Shown here piece after piece: positions 7,207 through 17,107 of a stretch of DNA of 64,000 nucleotides (positions within the stretch are counted from its first letter, which is position 1; every line of letters starts with the position of its first letter). A program made the position numbers and the translations under genes. This DNA is from Tyzzerella sp. Its GTDB lineage: Bacteria; Bacillota; Clostridia; Lachnospirales; Lachnospiraceae. The notes under the pieces are model-generated. The model was not told the origin of the DNA. It ran no database searches and saw nothing but the letters and a program-made list of their open reading frames with translations. Location of the stretch: assembly GCA_017472665.1 (NCBI GenBank), contig JAFUOS010000003.1, positions 1 to 64,000 of the forward strand, written 5' to 3'.

Positions 7207-10200
7207 TTATTCTAGTACTTGTAATTCCACATTGTTAAATATAGTCTCTGACCAGAATGTATTTAATCCAAAGTAAAAACTTCCATCATATGCTGCTAAC
7301 GACGCATCATGTTGAGTTTCTACAATTACATAATCCTCTGTTCCATGAGGAGCAACCTTATATGTAAGAGTCGAGCTATTTGCATCATACTCGAATCTTA
7401 TGTGGCACTTCCCTGGATTTGTAAGAGTTGGATAATTAGTATACGGCATTGTGACCTCACTCCATGCATCCGAGCCAACTTTGAACAGCTTAAATTGATT
7501 CAGCTCAGGCTGGGTATTCAAACAGATCCAATGCGCACTGACATTTGCTGGGTCCTTGATGCCTACTACCAAACCACCTGCACCCACAGAAGTTACGTTC
7601 AAGTCCGCCTCGTATATCCATGATTTGTTTGATGGTACACTCACCTCTGACACATACCAATCATCCCCTCTTTCAAGGTTCGATGTTTTTAATCCGTCGT
7701 CTGTAATAGCCCAATTTCCACTTACTGCAGACCAACCCGTGAGATTTGTACTAAACTTTTCTGTGAAAATATTTATAGTTGTTTCCTCTGTTTTACCATT
7801 CACCGTATAAGATACTGTATAGCTGCCTTTTTTAGTTCCCTTTAAAGTTACAGAATTTCTAGTTTTTTCACCGACAACTTCCAATCCTTCTGGAATCGTC
7901 CATTCAAACAATGCTGCCCCTGTCATTGGATATATCTCAGCTGATATTGTGAATTCAGTACCTACTTCTACATTTTCTTTCGTTTGTAAAGAGATGTATG
8001 TTTCTACGTATTTGGTTACACTTTCTTGCGTATAGATAGACTTCATATCATATACTGTCAATTCATCAATAGTAACACTTCCACCTTTTGTATAGAATGA
8101 CATACCAACACTTGATTCGTCTGCAAATAATAAATCAACTAAATGTGCATCTCCATCATTTCCAAATGTTTCAATTGCTCCCTTATCTACAATCACACGA
8201 AGTTTTACAGTTCCATCACTTCTTGGTTCTAGTGACCAACTCGAGATATCATTGTCCCAAATACCTGATAATCTCTTATCCAAGATTACCTTCTTTTTTT
8301 GCACATCGTACTTATAAATAGTCTTTTGACCATTGCCAGTTCTAAGTTCAAATCCAAACTCGCTAGCCTCAGCAAAGTTAGAGAAGATTGCTTCAATTTC
8401 GTAAATCTGTCCTGTGAGACCGTTTAAGATATTGGCAGAATCTTCCGCTACCGTTACATTGCTCTTTGTGAGTAATGCCTCGCCACGTAACGATTTTACT
8501 TCGTCTACTGGGTTTTGAACAATCATATAACCACTATCAGTTTTCTTCAAAGTAGTCTCAAGTGGTAATGACAAAATACCGTTCCATCTCTTCGTTGGTA
8601 TTACATTAGGAGCTGTTTCATCCCAAAGCCAATGTACAGAGATTCTTCTTCCACTCGGGTCATTGTAAAATGATTGTGCTGCATAGGCAGTTGCATAGGC
8701 ATCCATATTACCTGCTGCTATTGGTGCCTCTATTCTCTTTTCTGCTTTGAATCTGTAGTAACCATCACTACCCTTTACCATATCTCCGATAACATAGAAT
8801 TTACTTGCTGCAGCATATACCCATTTTGTTTCTCCTGTTTCATTTCCATCTTTGTCTAATACTTCTAATGGATATAAATCAGGACATTCTGAATGTAATT
8901 CACTTCCATCTGCATAAGTTAATTCCTGAATCAAGGTCCATTCTCTTAAGTTTTCAGATACAAAGATACGTCCTCTTCCACCTGCAACTACCATATACCA
9001 TAAATCTTTCTCATCGCCTGGAACCTTAAATATCTTTGGATCTCGAAGACCGGCTTCACCATAGTCAGTTGAAATTGCTGGTAATCCATTTGCATCTCTA
9101 TGTTTCACCCAAGTTACTCCATGGTCTTTTGAATAAGCTACACCTTGCATGAAAGGATCGTTACAATATGTATACATTGCCACGAGTTTTGATTCGCCCT
9201 CTTTATTATCTGTGAAGAAACCACTTGTGTTATTCTCATCCACAGCACAAGATCCTGACCATATTGCACCAAATTCATCCACATCGATTGCCACTGGTAA
9301 TTCTACCCAATTCACTAAGTCATCACTTACAGCATGTCCCCATATCTTAGCATAACCATTTGTTAACTGTGGTAAGTATTGATAAAACATATGCCATGTT
9401 TCATTACTTGTATCATAAACCAGACCATTCGGGTCATTCAGCCAATTGTTTTCAGCTGTAAAATGTAACTGTGGACGATATTCTTCGGTTGACATGTATT
9501 TTGCATCCGCTTTATTTGTGATTACAAGAACAATAGACGACATATCATCATCTTTTGTCATATTGATAATCATCTGGCTTTCACCATATGCTGGTGTAAG
9601 TTCTTTGTTTTCTCCACTCGTCAATGTTCCTTTGTCATAGATTACCCCATTAGCTGCTTTAAGTGCATATGTGATACTTATTTCTTCATCCGCTGTAGCT
9701 GAAACATTCATTTTACTTGTGTTACTTGGCATATATACATCATACACTGGCACACTCTTATCATATTTAGGAGCAAATATAATATCTGTTCCTGATACTT
9801 TCAAATTATTCAGTGTAGGAATGTCATCTATTGTTACCTCTTTGTACATAACATCCTGATATGTAACTGTTGTATTAAAAGTCAACAATCCTAATTTACC
9901 AGAGGTAAAGGTATCATCTGTACCAGCTACCATCAATTTTCCATCCACGTAGCATTTCAAAGAATTTCCTATTGCTTCCACACGTAAATGATAAGTATCT
10001 TTAATCTCTGTATATGCAGTTCCTACATCAACTCCTCCTGGGAATCTGAAGAGACGAACCTGACCAGTTCCTCTATCAATATTCGCTACATAAGAGCCTT
10101 GTGAAGGATTATCGGTTGAACGGAACACTACGGAAGCTGCACCCTGTGCTTGGCCAAAGGTAATGTCTGTTTCATAAACAAAATCACTCGCCATTGTCTG

Positions 10201-13200
10201 AGACAGTGCAAAATTATCAAAAGCACCGTTTGAATATAAACCTTTTGCTGTCTCTACCCAAGTTCCTTGCAAACCATTTAATTCAACCAAATTTGTATTA
10301 AATGCAGATTCAAATTTTGCTACATATGCCTCAGCCTCTGTTGCGTTTTCAAAAATCTGTGCATCTAGGCTCTCTACAGTTGTGGTTGCACCACCATGAC
10401 TTGAGAACAGGATAGAACTTTCTGTCATAGACACTGTATCGCTCATATAACAAATCTTATCATCAAGCAAGAAGTAAACTTTGTTTCCAATTGCAATTAC
10501 TTCAAAATCAACACTGTACGTATTATTTTGCACGCTAGTTTTGTCCAATGTAACGAAGTTCGACCATGTATTTGAACCATCTTTCAACGCAGCTATTAAC
10601 TGATATTGGTTATCACCACATCGTTCGAGATAAATCAAATGTTCATTGCTACTATCCGAAGATACATAAAGTCTCGTTTGTGCCCAATCTGCTTGTGCGT
10701 TTAAGGTTAATTTACCTTTCACACTGTAGTTAGACTCTTTCAATACATTGCCTTCGTATACTACAGAATCTACTTTACGTTCAGCATCTACATTGCCATC
10801 ATTTGTAAATGTATATGCTCCATGTTGTGTTTGAGCAAAATGGTTTTCAGTTAATCTTGTTCCGACTTCTTCATACATTACATTCTGATAGGTTGCTGCT
10901 GTCTCACATGTCAACAAGCCAAGCTTTCCTGATGCATACGTATTGTCGGTTGCATCAATTATCAATTCACCATCCACGTAAAGTTTTAAATTATTTCCTA
11001 TCGCCTCTACACGCAAATGGTAGTTATCTTTAGGCGTTACTGTTTTTGTGGCTGTACCAACATCCAATCCTTCTGGAAATTTGAATAGTCGAACAGACCC
11101 GTCATGTCTAGCAATATTTACAACATAAGAACCGTCTTTTGGATTGTCCTGTGAACGGAACACTAAAGCAGCACACCACCAAGGCTTTTCAAATGTCACG
11201 TCTGTTTCATAGACAAAGTCACTTGCTATAGTTTGAGACATTGCAAAATTATCTCCTCGACCAATTGAATACAATCCTCTTGCTGTCTCATTCCAAACAC
11301 CATTAATACCAGTTAATTTGTCTAAGTTCGTCTTAAATTCATGTTTAAATTGCTCCACATACTTTTGGGCATTTTCTGCGCTCTTAAAGATTTGTCCATT
11401 CAGGTTCTCCACAGTTGTAGTGGCACTATTAAGACATGAAAACTTAACCGTACTGTCTGCCATAGCAACATCATCACTTACGTAACAAATCTTTCCATCA
11501 AGCACAAAATATAACTTACTTTCTGTCACAATAATTTCAAAATCTATACTTTTCGCATATGTGTCTGCACTTACGCTATAACTTTGAATCAAGACTCCGG
11601 CTGCTCCACTCCATGGATCCCATGGCGCCCATCCAGCACCATTATTCCACCAACCGTTTAATCTGAATGTTTTCAGCTCTGGATTGGTGCGTTCAAAGAA
11701 AAGCATATGTTCATGCGTACTGTCAGAAGAGATATAAAATCTTGCTTGAGCCCAGTCCGCTGTTGATTCTAACGTGAGCGTTCCCTTCACGCTATAATTA
11801 GAAGCTCTCATTTCGCTTCCGTTATATGTTACAGAATCTAACATATCAGTGTTTCCACTGTTTGTTAATTGATATACACCACTTGATGTTTCTTTGAAGT
11901 TGTTGGTTGTTAAACCAATTTTTACCTTCTCTGCTACATCTTCTTTAGCCTGCTCAATCTTATCATTTGCATTTTTCCCTTTGAGTATTTTATAATCGCT
12001 TGCTGTCAGAACCGTGTTAAACGAGAAGATACCTACTGCACTCTTTTCATCTTCAAGTCCGCATGTCTCCCAAAGTACTAACTCGCCATTTACGTAGAAA
12101 TAGTAATCCATGCCATCTCGTACAACTGCTAGTTTCACTTTGTCACTGCCTGTAAATTTCATGCCATTCACATTAGCAGAAACCGCATTACCCCAGTCAT
12201 CGCTTTGTCCTGTTGGCTGATATACTACACCTACTGTGTTCGCTGTCATTTGTGGTGTCATATCTACATAGAATTTCACCATTTCAGTCTTACCATTAAG
12301 CATTAGTCCAAATTTTGGATAACCGTCATTGTTCAAAACTTCACTCACATTGATTTCTGTCTCGAAATAGAACTTATTAGTAAATGTGTCATTTAAATAA
12401 GCATATCTTGGTACTCCGCCAAACATTTCAATGGTTGCGTTCTTACCTTCATCTTTGATTAATTCAATACCATTTGTAGTCTTATAAGTAACACCATCAC
12501 CTACTGTCACACCAAAATTCTCACCTTTGAAAATCTTGTCATACAGATAAGCGGACCATACTTTGTAGCCTTCCTGATTCAAGTGAATATCATTGTTTGC
12601 GCCAAACAACTCTGTCTTTACATTCTTTGTATTAGAATCCACTAACAAGTCGAATGTATCTATTCCCTGTACATAATCCAAAGATTCGCACAATGCTTTT
12701 TCGCCTTGTACTAATGCTTCATATTCAGGGTCTAACCATTGTCCATCTACATACTTCACTGCTGCAGGAAGTGAATAGATATAATAAATTTCTGCATCTG
12801 GACGGTCAGTGTGAATTTTTTCAAATAATTCTTTCAAATTCTCTACAACTTCATCGCCATCGCGTCCCCATGCTCTTACATCATTTTCACCAACCGAAAT
12901 CACAAATCTGTCTGCTTCAAATGGTTTTACAAGTGTGTCATAAGCATATAACCAGTCTGCTGTGGTTGTTCCACCAATACCTACGTTATAACCATTTACA
13001 TATTTTGTTAATCCAGTTTGATTCTCCCAATCGAGCCAGAATACATAAGGATCCATATGGGAATGTCCTAAAATTAGAGTTCCTCCTTGAGCAGTGCAAT
13101 CACGGTCTACAAAATATTCTTGGTATCTTGCATCTATTTGTGCCTGGAATATTGACTCATAAGGTTTTTCACTCTTTGTTGCCAGATATTCCTCTATCTC

Positions 13201-16200
13201 TTTTTGCGTTTCAAAGATTTGACCATCTAAGTTCTTCACTGTTGTAGTAGCACTCATATTGGAACCTTCATTATTGATGAAGCATGAGAATTTCACCGTA
13301 CTTTCTGTCATAGATTCCACTCTGTCATTTGAGTAACAAATCTGATCATCCATTAAGAAATACATCTCATTCCCAATTACAATAACTTCAAAGTCCATGT
13401 AATCTTTAGAACCATTAATTTCCACAGGGGAAACCATTTGCCAGTCATTCCATATGTTTTCGTCATTTTTCGACATGCTGAATATATGATACATATTTTC
13501 ACTATATCGTTCTAACGCAACTACATATTCATTTTGAGGGTCTGATGAAACTAAAATTCTTGCCTGTGACCAGTTTGTATTAGCACTTAGTGATATTGTA
13601 CCTTTCATGCTATAATAAGGTGCTTTCACGACTTGTTTCCCACGTATTACGTCGTCCACTTTACCCTCATTTTTAGACTCAGCAGTAAGTGTATATACAT
13701 CTTCTGATGTTTCCTTGAAATAATTTGTAGTTAATCTAAATTTCGCATCTTCTTTTGCTGTTGCAATATAACTTTCAGCTTCAGTGCCTGTGTATACTGT
13801 ATAATTGCTTGCTGTTAATACAGTATTAAATGAGAAGATACCAACAGCGCTCTTTTCGTCAGTAAATGCATAATCTTCTACAAGTACGAGTTCATCATTT
13901 ACGTAGAAATAGTATGCTTTTCCATCACGAGCAACTGCTAATTTAATCTTATCTTCATTTGTGAACTTCATGTTATCCACATTTGCAGATACCGAATTAG
14001 CCCAGTCATCTGCACCATTTGTTGGCTGATGTACCACACCTACTTTTGTAGCTGTCATTTCTGCTGTCATGTCCACATAGAATTTCAAGCTTTCAGTTTC
14101 TCCGTTTAAGATTAAACCAAACTTAGGATATTTATCCCCATTCAAAACTTCACTTACAGTAATTTCTGTTTCAAAATAAAGTTTATCAGTAAATGTGTCA
14201 TTCAAATAAGCATATCTTGGTGCGCCACCAAAGATATCGACAGTTGGGGTTTCACCCTTATCGTTTCTTAATTCGATACCATTTGTTGTTTTGTAATAAG
14301 TATCGCCTACCTTAGTCACACCAAAGTTCTCGCCCTTGAAAAGCAAGTCATACAAATGATCTGACCATACTTTGTAACCATCTGCATTTAAATGAATATC
14401 TTTGTTTGGACGATATAACTCTGTCTTTACTTCGTCTGTATCGGCGTCTACCAGCAAATCAAACATGCTGATGCCTTCTACATATCTCAAAGAGTCAACT
14501 AATTCTTTTTCGCCTTTCACTAATGCAGCGTATTTTGAATTTAACCATTTTCCATCTTTATATTTTGTTTGTGCAGGAAGCGAATAAATATAATAGATTT
14601 CTGCTTCTGAATGGTCATTGTGGATTTTTTCAAATAACTCTGCAAGTCTTCCAACAACCTCTTCTCCTGTAGCACCCCATCCTGTGACGTCATTTTCACC
14701 AAGAGAGATTACAAATCTATCTGCACCAAATGGTTTCACAAGTGTGTCATAAGCATATAACCAATCCATAGTAGTCGTTCCGCCGATACCTACATTGTAA
14801 CCATTTACATAGTTCGTTAAGCCCGTTTGTGATTCCCATTCATTCCAGAATGCACGATCCATATGAGAGTGTCCTAAAAGAAGAGTTCCTCCCTTGCCAG
14901 TGCAATTATTATCTACAAAGTATTCTTGATACATTGCATCAATTCTATCTTGGAATGGAGATTCGTATGCTTTTTCACTCTTTGTTGCCAGATAAAACTG
15001 TACAGCTTCTGAACTCTTAAAGAGTTGTCCATCGAGATTTTCTACTGTTGTAGTTCCATTGTTATAGCTTGCAAACTTCACTGTACTTTCTTTCATAGAA
15101 ACTCTGTCACTTGTATAACAGATTTCATCGTCGACCAAGAAATAAATCTTGTTTCCATCTGCAACCACTTCAAAATCAACACTGTTTTTGCTGCTGCTTG
15201 CTTCCGCATGAGCAATCAATTTCCACTCGTTCCAAACTTGCTCGTTATCTTTTGACATCGTGAAAATCTGATATTTATTCTCAGCAGTCTGTTCCAATGC
15301 AATCACATGCTCATTCTTAGGATCAGAAGAAATGAGAATTCTTGCCTGTGACCAATCCTCAGCATCTGTTAAGGTTAATTTACCTTTGATACTGTAATGA
15401 GATTCTTTTAATATTGTTCCGCCGTAGATTACGTCGTCAACCTTACTTTCATCTTTCGATTTTGTTGTAAGTGTATAGACTCCATCTTTTTTCTCTTCAA
15501 AGTAATTTGTAGTTAATCCATATACCCAGAAAGACTCGGCATCCTTTGTTGCCAGATATTTTTCCACGTCTTCTGCTTTCGAGAAAATCTGTCCGTCCAA
15601 ATCTTCTACGATTGTAGTTGCATTCTTGTAACCTGCGAATTTCACAGTACTTTCTGTCATAGAAACACTGTCGCTTGTATAACAAATCATATCATCAATT
15701 AAGAAATAGACTTTATTTCCATTTGCAATCACTTCAAAGTCAATACTGTTGCGATCACCATTGATTTCAGCTCCCACAATTGATGTCCAGTTATTCCAAA
15801 TTTCTTCATTGTTCTTTGACATTGTGAAAATCTGATACTTATTCTTAGCAGTCTGCTCCAATGCGATGACATACTCATTTTTAGGATCCGAAGAGATCAG
15901 TATTCTTGCCTGTGACCAATCTTTGGAATTCTTTAAAGTCAGTTTTCCTTTGATGCTGTAATAAGGTGTCTTTAACACTTGTCCAGCATATTTCACATCA
16001 TCTACTTTGCTTTCATCTGCGGAATTTGTCTTAAGCTTATATACTCCATCGCTTGATTCTGCAAAGTAATTTGTTGTTAAGCTGAACTTGTTAAATTCAG
16101 CAACATCTTCCTTTGCCTCATTCAGTAGCTTGTCAAATTTCGTTCCACTGGTTACCAGTTTGTAATTTGTAAGCTTCAAGGATGTACCAAATGAGAATAC

Positions 16201-17097
16201 ACCTGCCGCGCCTGCCTTATTTGATAAGTCGGAACCTGTTGCAGCCAATTCACCATTTACATAGAAATAATAGGTTTTTCCATCTCGAAGCAATCCAAGT
16301 TTCACTGTTTTTTTCGATAAATTCAGTTTTTCATCCAAAGAGAAATAATCTTGATTTGCCCAATCATCATCTCCTCCTGAAACCTGGTGAACCGCACCTA
16401 CAGAAGAAACCACTTTTTTGGTGCTCATATCCAGATAGAACTTCACCATTTCGGTACCATCATTTGTCATAATACCGAATTTTGGATATTTCTCTGATTT
16501 CAGGATGTCTGTCACTTCTACTTCGGTTTCAAAGTAGAACTGCTTTGCGCTTAAATCATTGATGTACGCATAAAGTGGTGTTCCCTTTGTTGCATCTAAT
16601 GTCAAGTATGGAAATAATCCTTTGTCCGTCTTGAAATTAATCACATCACTGGATTCATAATCTCCCGATTTTCCGAAAAAGTTACCCTTTCCTACAATCA
16701 GCGAGAATTTTGCCAGAACCTTGACATCTTTTGCCGGCATTTTAAAAGTTGTTTCACTTTTTTTCTTATTTACAGTCAATGACTTGAGTTCATAGCCGTC
16801 ATCCGGTTTAACGGTCAGCACAATCTCATCGCCTTCTGCAGCTTCCGTTTTGTTAGCCGTTACGCTGCCATGTGCGCTTTTCAGAATCTGGACCTCATAA
16901 ATCCCGTCATCCTGCTCTGCTGAAACATCTTCATCATCTTCTTCTGAAGTATCTTTATCAACATTCTCTACCGGAATATCATTTCCTGTATTCTCATCTT
17001 TCGATATGCAGGAAAAGAGGCCTATCACTATTCCCAAAAGCAAAAGAAGTAACAAAATCACCAGCGTCGCTTTTTTCTTTTTGTTATCTTCGTTCAT
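7207..17097 (-). CDS. Giant surface fructanase with two SGNH esterase domains
   Basis: 3296 residues. The N-terminus has a hydrophobic stretch (about 11-28) ending in LFSC, a plausible lipobox with Cys30, so it is likely a surface lipoprotein. An InlB/bacterial-repeat segment (about 62-132) follows. Then come jelly-roll-like modules of three kinds (A, B, C) in the order B1-A1-[A2-SGNH1-B2]-[A3-SGNH2-B3]-A4-C1-A5-C2. Each SGNH domain (about 735-930 and 1335-1530) has GHSHMD for the nucleophile block, GENDV, and a DIHLN late block with Asp and His. A beta-sandwich (about 2425-2540) precedes a GH32 propeller with NWLNDPNG (about 2550), LRDPKIF (about 2680) and SECPDLYP (about 2735), a GH32 C-terminal sandwich, an Ig-like segment and a last jelly roll. 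No LPXTG is present. Predicted role: exo-fructan hydrolysis coupled to deacylation at the cell surface. Substrate not proven. Confidence 0.85.
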   Translation of the reverse strand: MNEDNKKKKATLVILLLLLLLGIVIGLFSCISKDENTGNDIPVENVDKDTSEEDDEDVSAEQDDGIYEVQILKSAHGSVTANKTEAAEGDEIVLTVKPDDGYELKSLTVNKKKSETTFKMPAKDVKVLAKFSLIVGKGNFFGKSGDYESSDVINFKTDKGLFPYLTLDATKGTPLYAYINDLSAKQFYFETEVEVTDILKSEKYPKFGIMTNDGTEMVKFYLDMSTKKVVSSVGAVHQVSGGDDDWANQDYFSLDEKLNLSKKTVKLGLLRDGKTYYFYVNGELAATGSDLSNKAGAAGVFSFGTSLKLTNYKLVTSGTKFDKLLNEAKEDVAEFNKFSLTTNYFAESSDGVYKLKTNSADESKVDDVKYAGQVLKTPYYSIKGKLTLKNSKDWSQARILISSDPKNEYVIALEQTAKNKYQIFTMSKNNEEIWNNWTSIVGAEINGDRNSIDFEVIANGNKVYFLIDDMICYTSDSVSMTESTVKFAGYKNATTIVEDLDGQIFSKAEDVEKYLATKDAESFWVYGLTTNYFEEKKDGVYTLTTKSKDESKVDDVIYGGTILKESHYSIKGKLTLTDAEDWSQARILISSDPKNEHVIALEQTAENKYQIFTMSKDNEQVWNEWKLIAHAEASSSKNSVDFEVVADGNKIYFLVDDEICYTSDRVSMKESTVKFASYNNGTTTVENLDGQLFKSSEAVQFYLATKSEKAYESPFQDRIDAMYQEYFVDNNCTGKGGTLLLGHSHMDRAFWNEWESQTGLTNYVNGYNVGIGGTTTMDWLYAYDTLVKPFGADRFVISLGENDVTGWGATGEEVVGRLAELFEKIHNDHSEAEIYYIYSLPAQTKYKDGKWLNSKYAALVKGEKELVDSLRYVEGISMFDLLVDADTDEVKTELYRPNKDIHLNADGYKVWSDHLYDLLFKGENFGVTKVGDTYYKTTNGIELRNDKGETPTVDIFGGAPRYAYLNDTFTDKLYFETEITVSEVLNGDKYPKFGLILNGETESLKFYVDMTAEMTATKVGVVHQPTNGADDWANSVSANVDNMKFTNEDKIKLAVARDGKAYYFYVNDELVLVEDYAFTDEKSAVGIFSFNTVLTASNYTVYTGTEAESYIATAKEDAKFRLTTNYFKETSEDVYTLTAESKNEGKVDDVIRGKQVVKAPYYSMKGTISLSANTNWSQARILVSSDPQNEYVVALERYSENMYHIFSMSKNDENIWNDWQMVSPVEINGSKDYMDFEVIVIGNEMYFLMDDQICYSNDRVESMTESTVKFSCFINNEGSNMSATTTVKNLDGQIFETQKEIEEYLATKSEKPYESIFQAQIDARYQEYFVDRDCTAQGGTLILGHSHMDPYVFWLDWENQTGLTKYVNGYNVGIGGTTTADWLYAYDTLVKPFEADRFVISVGENDVRAWGRDGDEVVENLKELFEKIHTDRPDAEIYYIYSLPAAVKYVDGQWLDPEYEALVQGEKALCESLDYVQGIDTFDLLVDSNTKNVKTELFGANNDIHLNQEGYKVWSAYLYDKIFKGENFGVTVGDGVTYKTTNGIELIKDEGKNATIEMFGGVPRYAYLNDTFTNKFYFETEINVSEVLNNDGYPKFGLMLNGKTEMVKFYVDMTPQMTANTVGVVYQPTGQSDDWGNAVSANVNGMKFTGSDKVKLAVVRDGMDYYFYVNGELVLWETCGLEDEKSAVGIFSFNTVLTASDYKILKGKNANDKIEQAKEDVAEKVKIGLTTNNFKETSSGVYQLTNSGNTDMLDSVTYNGSEMRASNYSVKGTLTLESTADWAQARFYISSDSTHEHMLFFERTNPELKTFRLNGWWNNGAGWAPWDPWSGAAGVLIQSYSVSADTYAKSIDFEIIVTESKLYFVLDGKICYVSDDVAMADSTVKFSCLNSATTTVENLNGQIFKSAENAQKYVEQFKHEFKTNLDKLTGINGVWNETARGLYSIGRGDNFAMSQTIASDFVYETDVTFEKPWWCAALVFRSQDNPKDGSYVVNIARHDGSVRLFKFPEGLDVGTATKTVTPKDNYHLRVEAIGNNLKLYVDGELIIDATDNTYASGKLGLLTCETAATYQNVMYEEVGTRLTENHFAQTQHGAYTFTNDGNVDAERKVDSVVYEGNVLKESNYSVKGKLTLNAQADWAQTRLYVSSDSSNEHLIYLERCGDNQYQLIAALKDGSNTWSNFVTLDKTSVQNNTYSVDFEVIAIGNKVYFLLDDKICYMSDTVSMTESSILFSSHGGATTTVESLDAQIFENATEAEAYVAKFESAFNTNLVELNGLQGTWVETAKGLYSNGAFDNFALSQTMASDFVYETDITFGQAQGAASVVFRSTDNPSQGSYVANIDRGTGQVRLFRFPGGVDVGTAYTEIKDTYHLRVEAIGNSLKCYVDGKLMVAGTDDTFTSGKLGLLTFNTTVTYQDVMYKEVTIDDIPTLNNLKVSGTDIIFAPKYDKSVPVYDVYMPSNTSKMNVSATADEEISITYALKAANGVIYDKGTLTSGENKELTPAYGESQMIINMTKDDDMSSIVLVITNKADAKYMSTEEYRPQLHFTAENNWLNDPNGLVYDTSNETWHMFYQYLPQLTNGYAKIWGHAVSDDLVNWVELPVAIDVDEFGAIWSGSCAVDENNTSGFFTDNKEGESKLVAMYTYCNDPFMQGVAYSKDHGVTWVKHRDANGLPAISTDYGEAGLRDPKIFKVPGDEKDLWYMVVAGGRGRIFVSENLREWTLIQELTYADGSELHSECPDLYPLEVLDKDGNETGETKWVYAAASKFYVIGDMVKGSDGYYRFKAEKRIEAPIAAGNMDAYATAYAAQSFYNDPSGRRISVHWLWDETAPNVIPTKRWNGILSLPLETTLKKTDSGYMIVQNPVDEVKSLRGEALLTKSNVTVAEDSANILNGLTGQIYEIEAIFSNFAEASEFGFELRTGNGQKTIYKYDVQKKKVILDKRLSGIWDNDISSWSLEPRSDGTVKLRVIVDKGAIETFGNDGDAHLVDLLFADESSVGMSFYTKGGSVTIDELTVYDMKSIYTQESVTKYVETYISLQTKENVEVGTEFTISAEIYPMTGAALFEWTIPEGLEVVGEKTRNSVTLKGTKKGSYTVSYTVNGKTEETTINIFTEKFSTNLTGWSAVSGNWAITDDGLKTSNLERGDDWYVSEVSVPSNKSWIYEADLNVTSVGAGGLVVGIKDPANVSAHWICLNTQPELNQFKLFKVGSDAWSEVTMPYTNYPTLTNPGKCHIRFEYDANSSTLTYKVAPHGTEDYVIVETQHDASLAAYDGSFYFGLNTFWSETIFNNVELQVLE
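11955..15525 (-). repeat. Tandem 1.8-kb coding duplication (A-SGNH-B unit)
   Basis: Within the giant gene, about 15525-13760 and about 13745-11955 encode the same order of modules: A jelly roll, linker with LATKSEKxYES, SGNH domain, B jelly roll, AKED linker. Shared blocks include YQEYFVD, YVNGYNVGIGGTT, DWLYAYDTLVKPF and GENFGVT. Several stretches are nearly identical in DNA too, for example the region encoding DTLVKPF. Boundaries are estimated from the protein alignment by eye. It points to a fairly recent unequal crossover and may make this region unstable or prone to assembly collapse. Confidence 0.75.
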
Positions 17098-17107
17098 TTT
17101 GCACCTC

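Noticed and set aside
12654-13247. 197-residue plus-strand frame inside the giant fructanase
   Set aside because: It is the antisense shadow of the SGNH2 region with biased His/Leu content; no start signals and no family resemblance.
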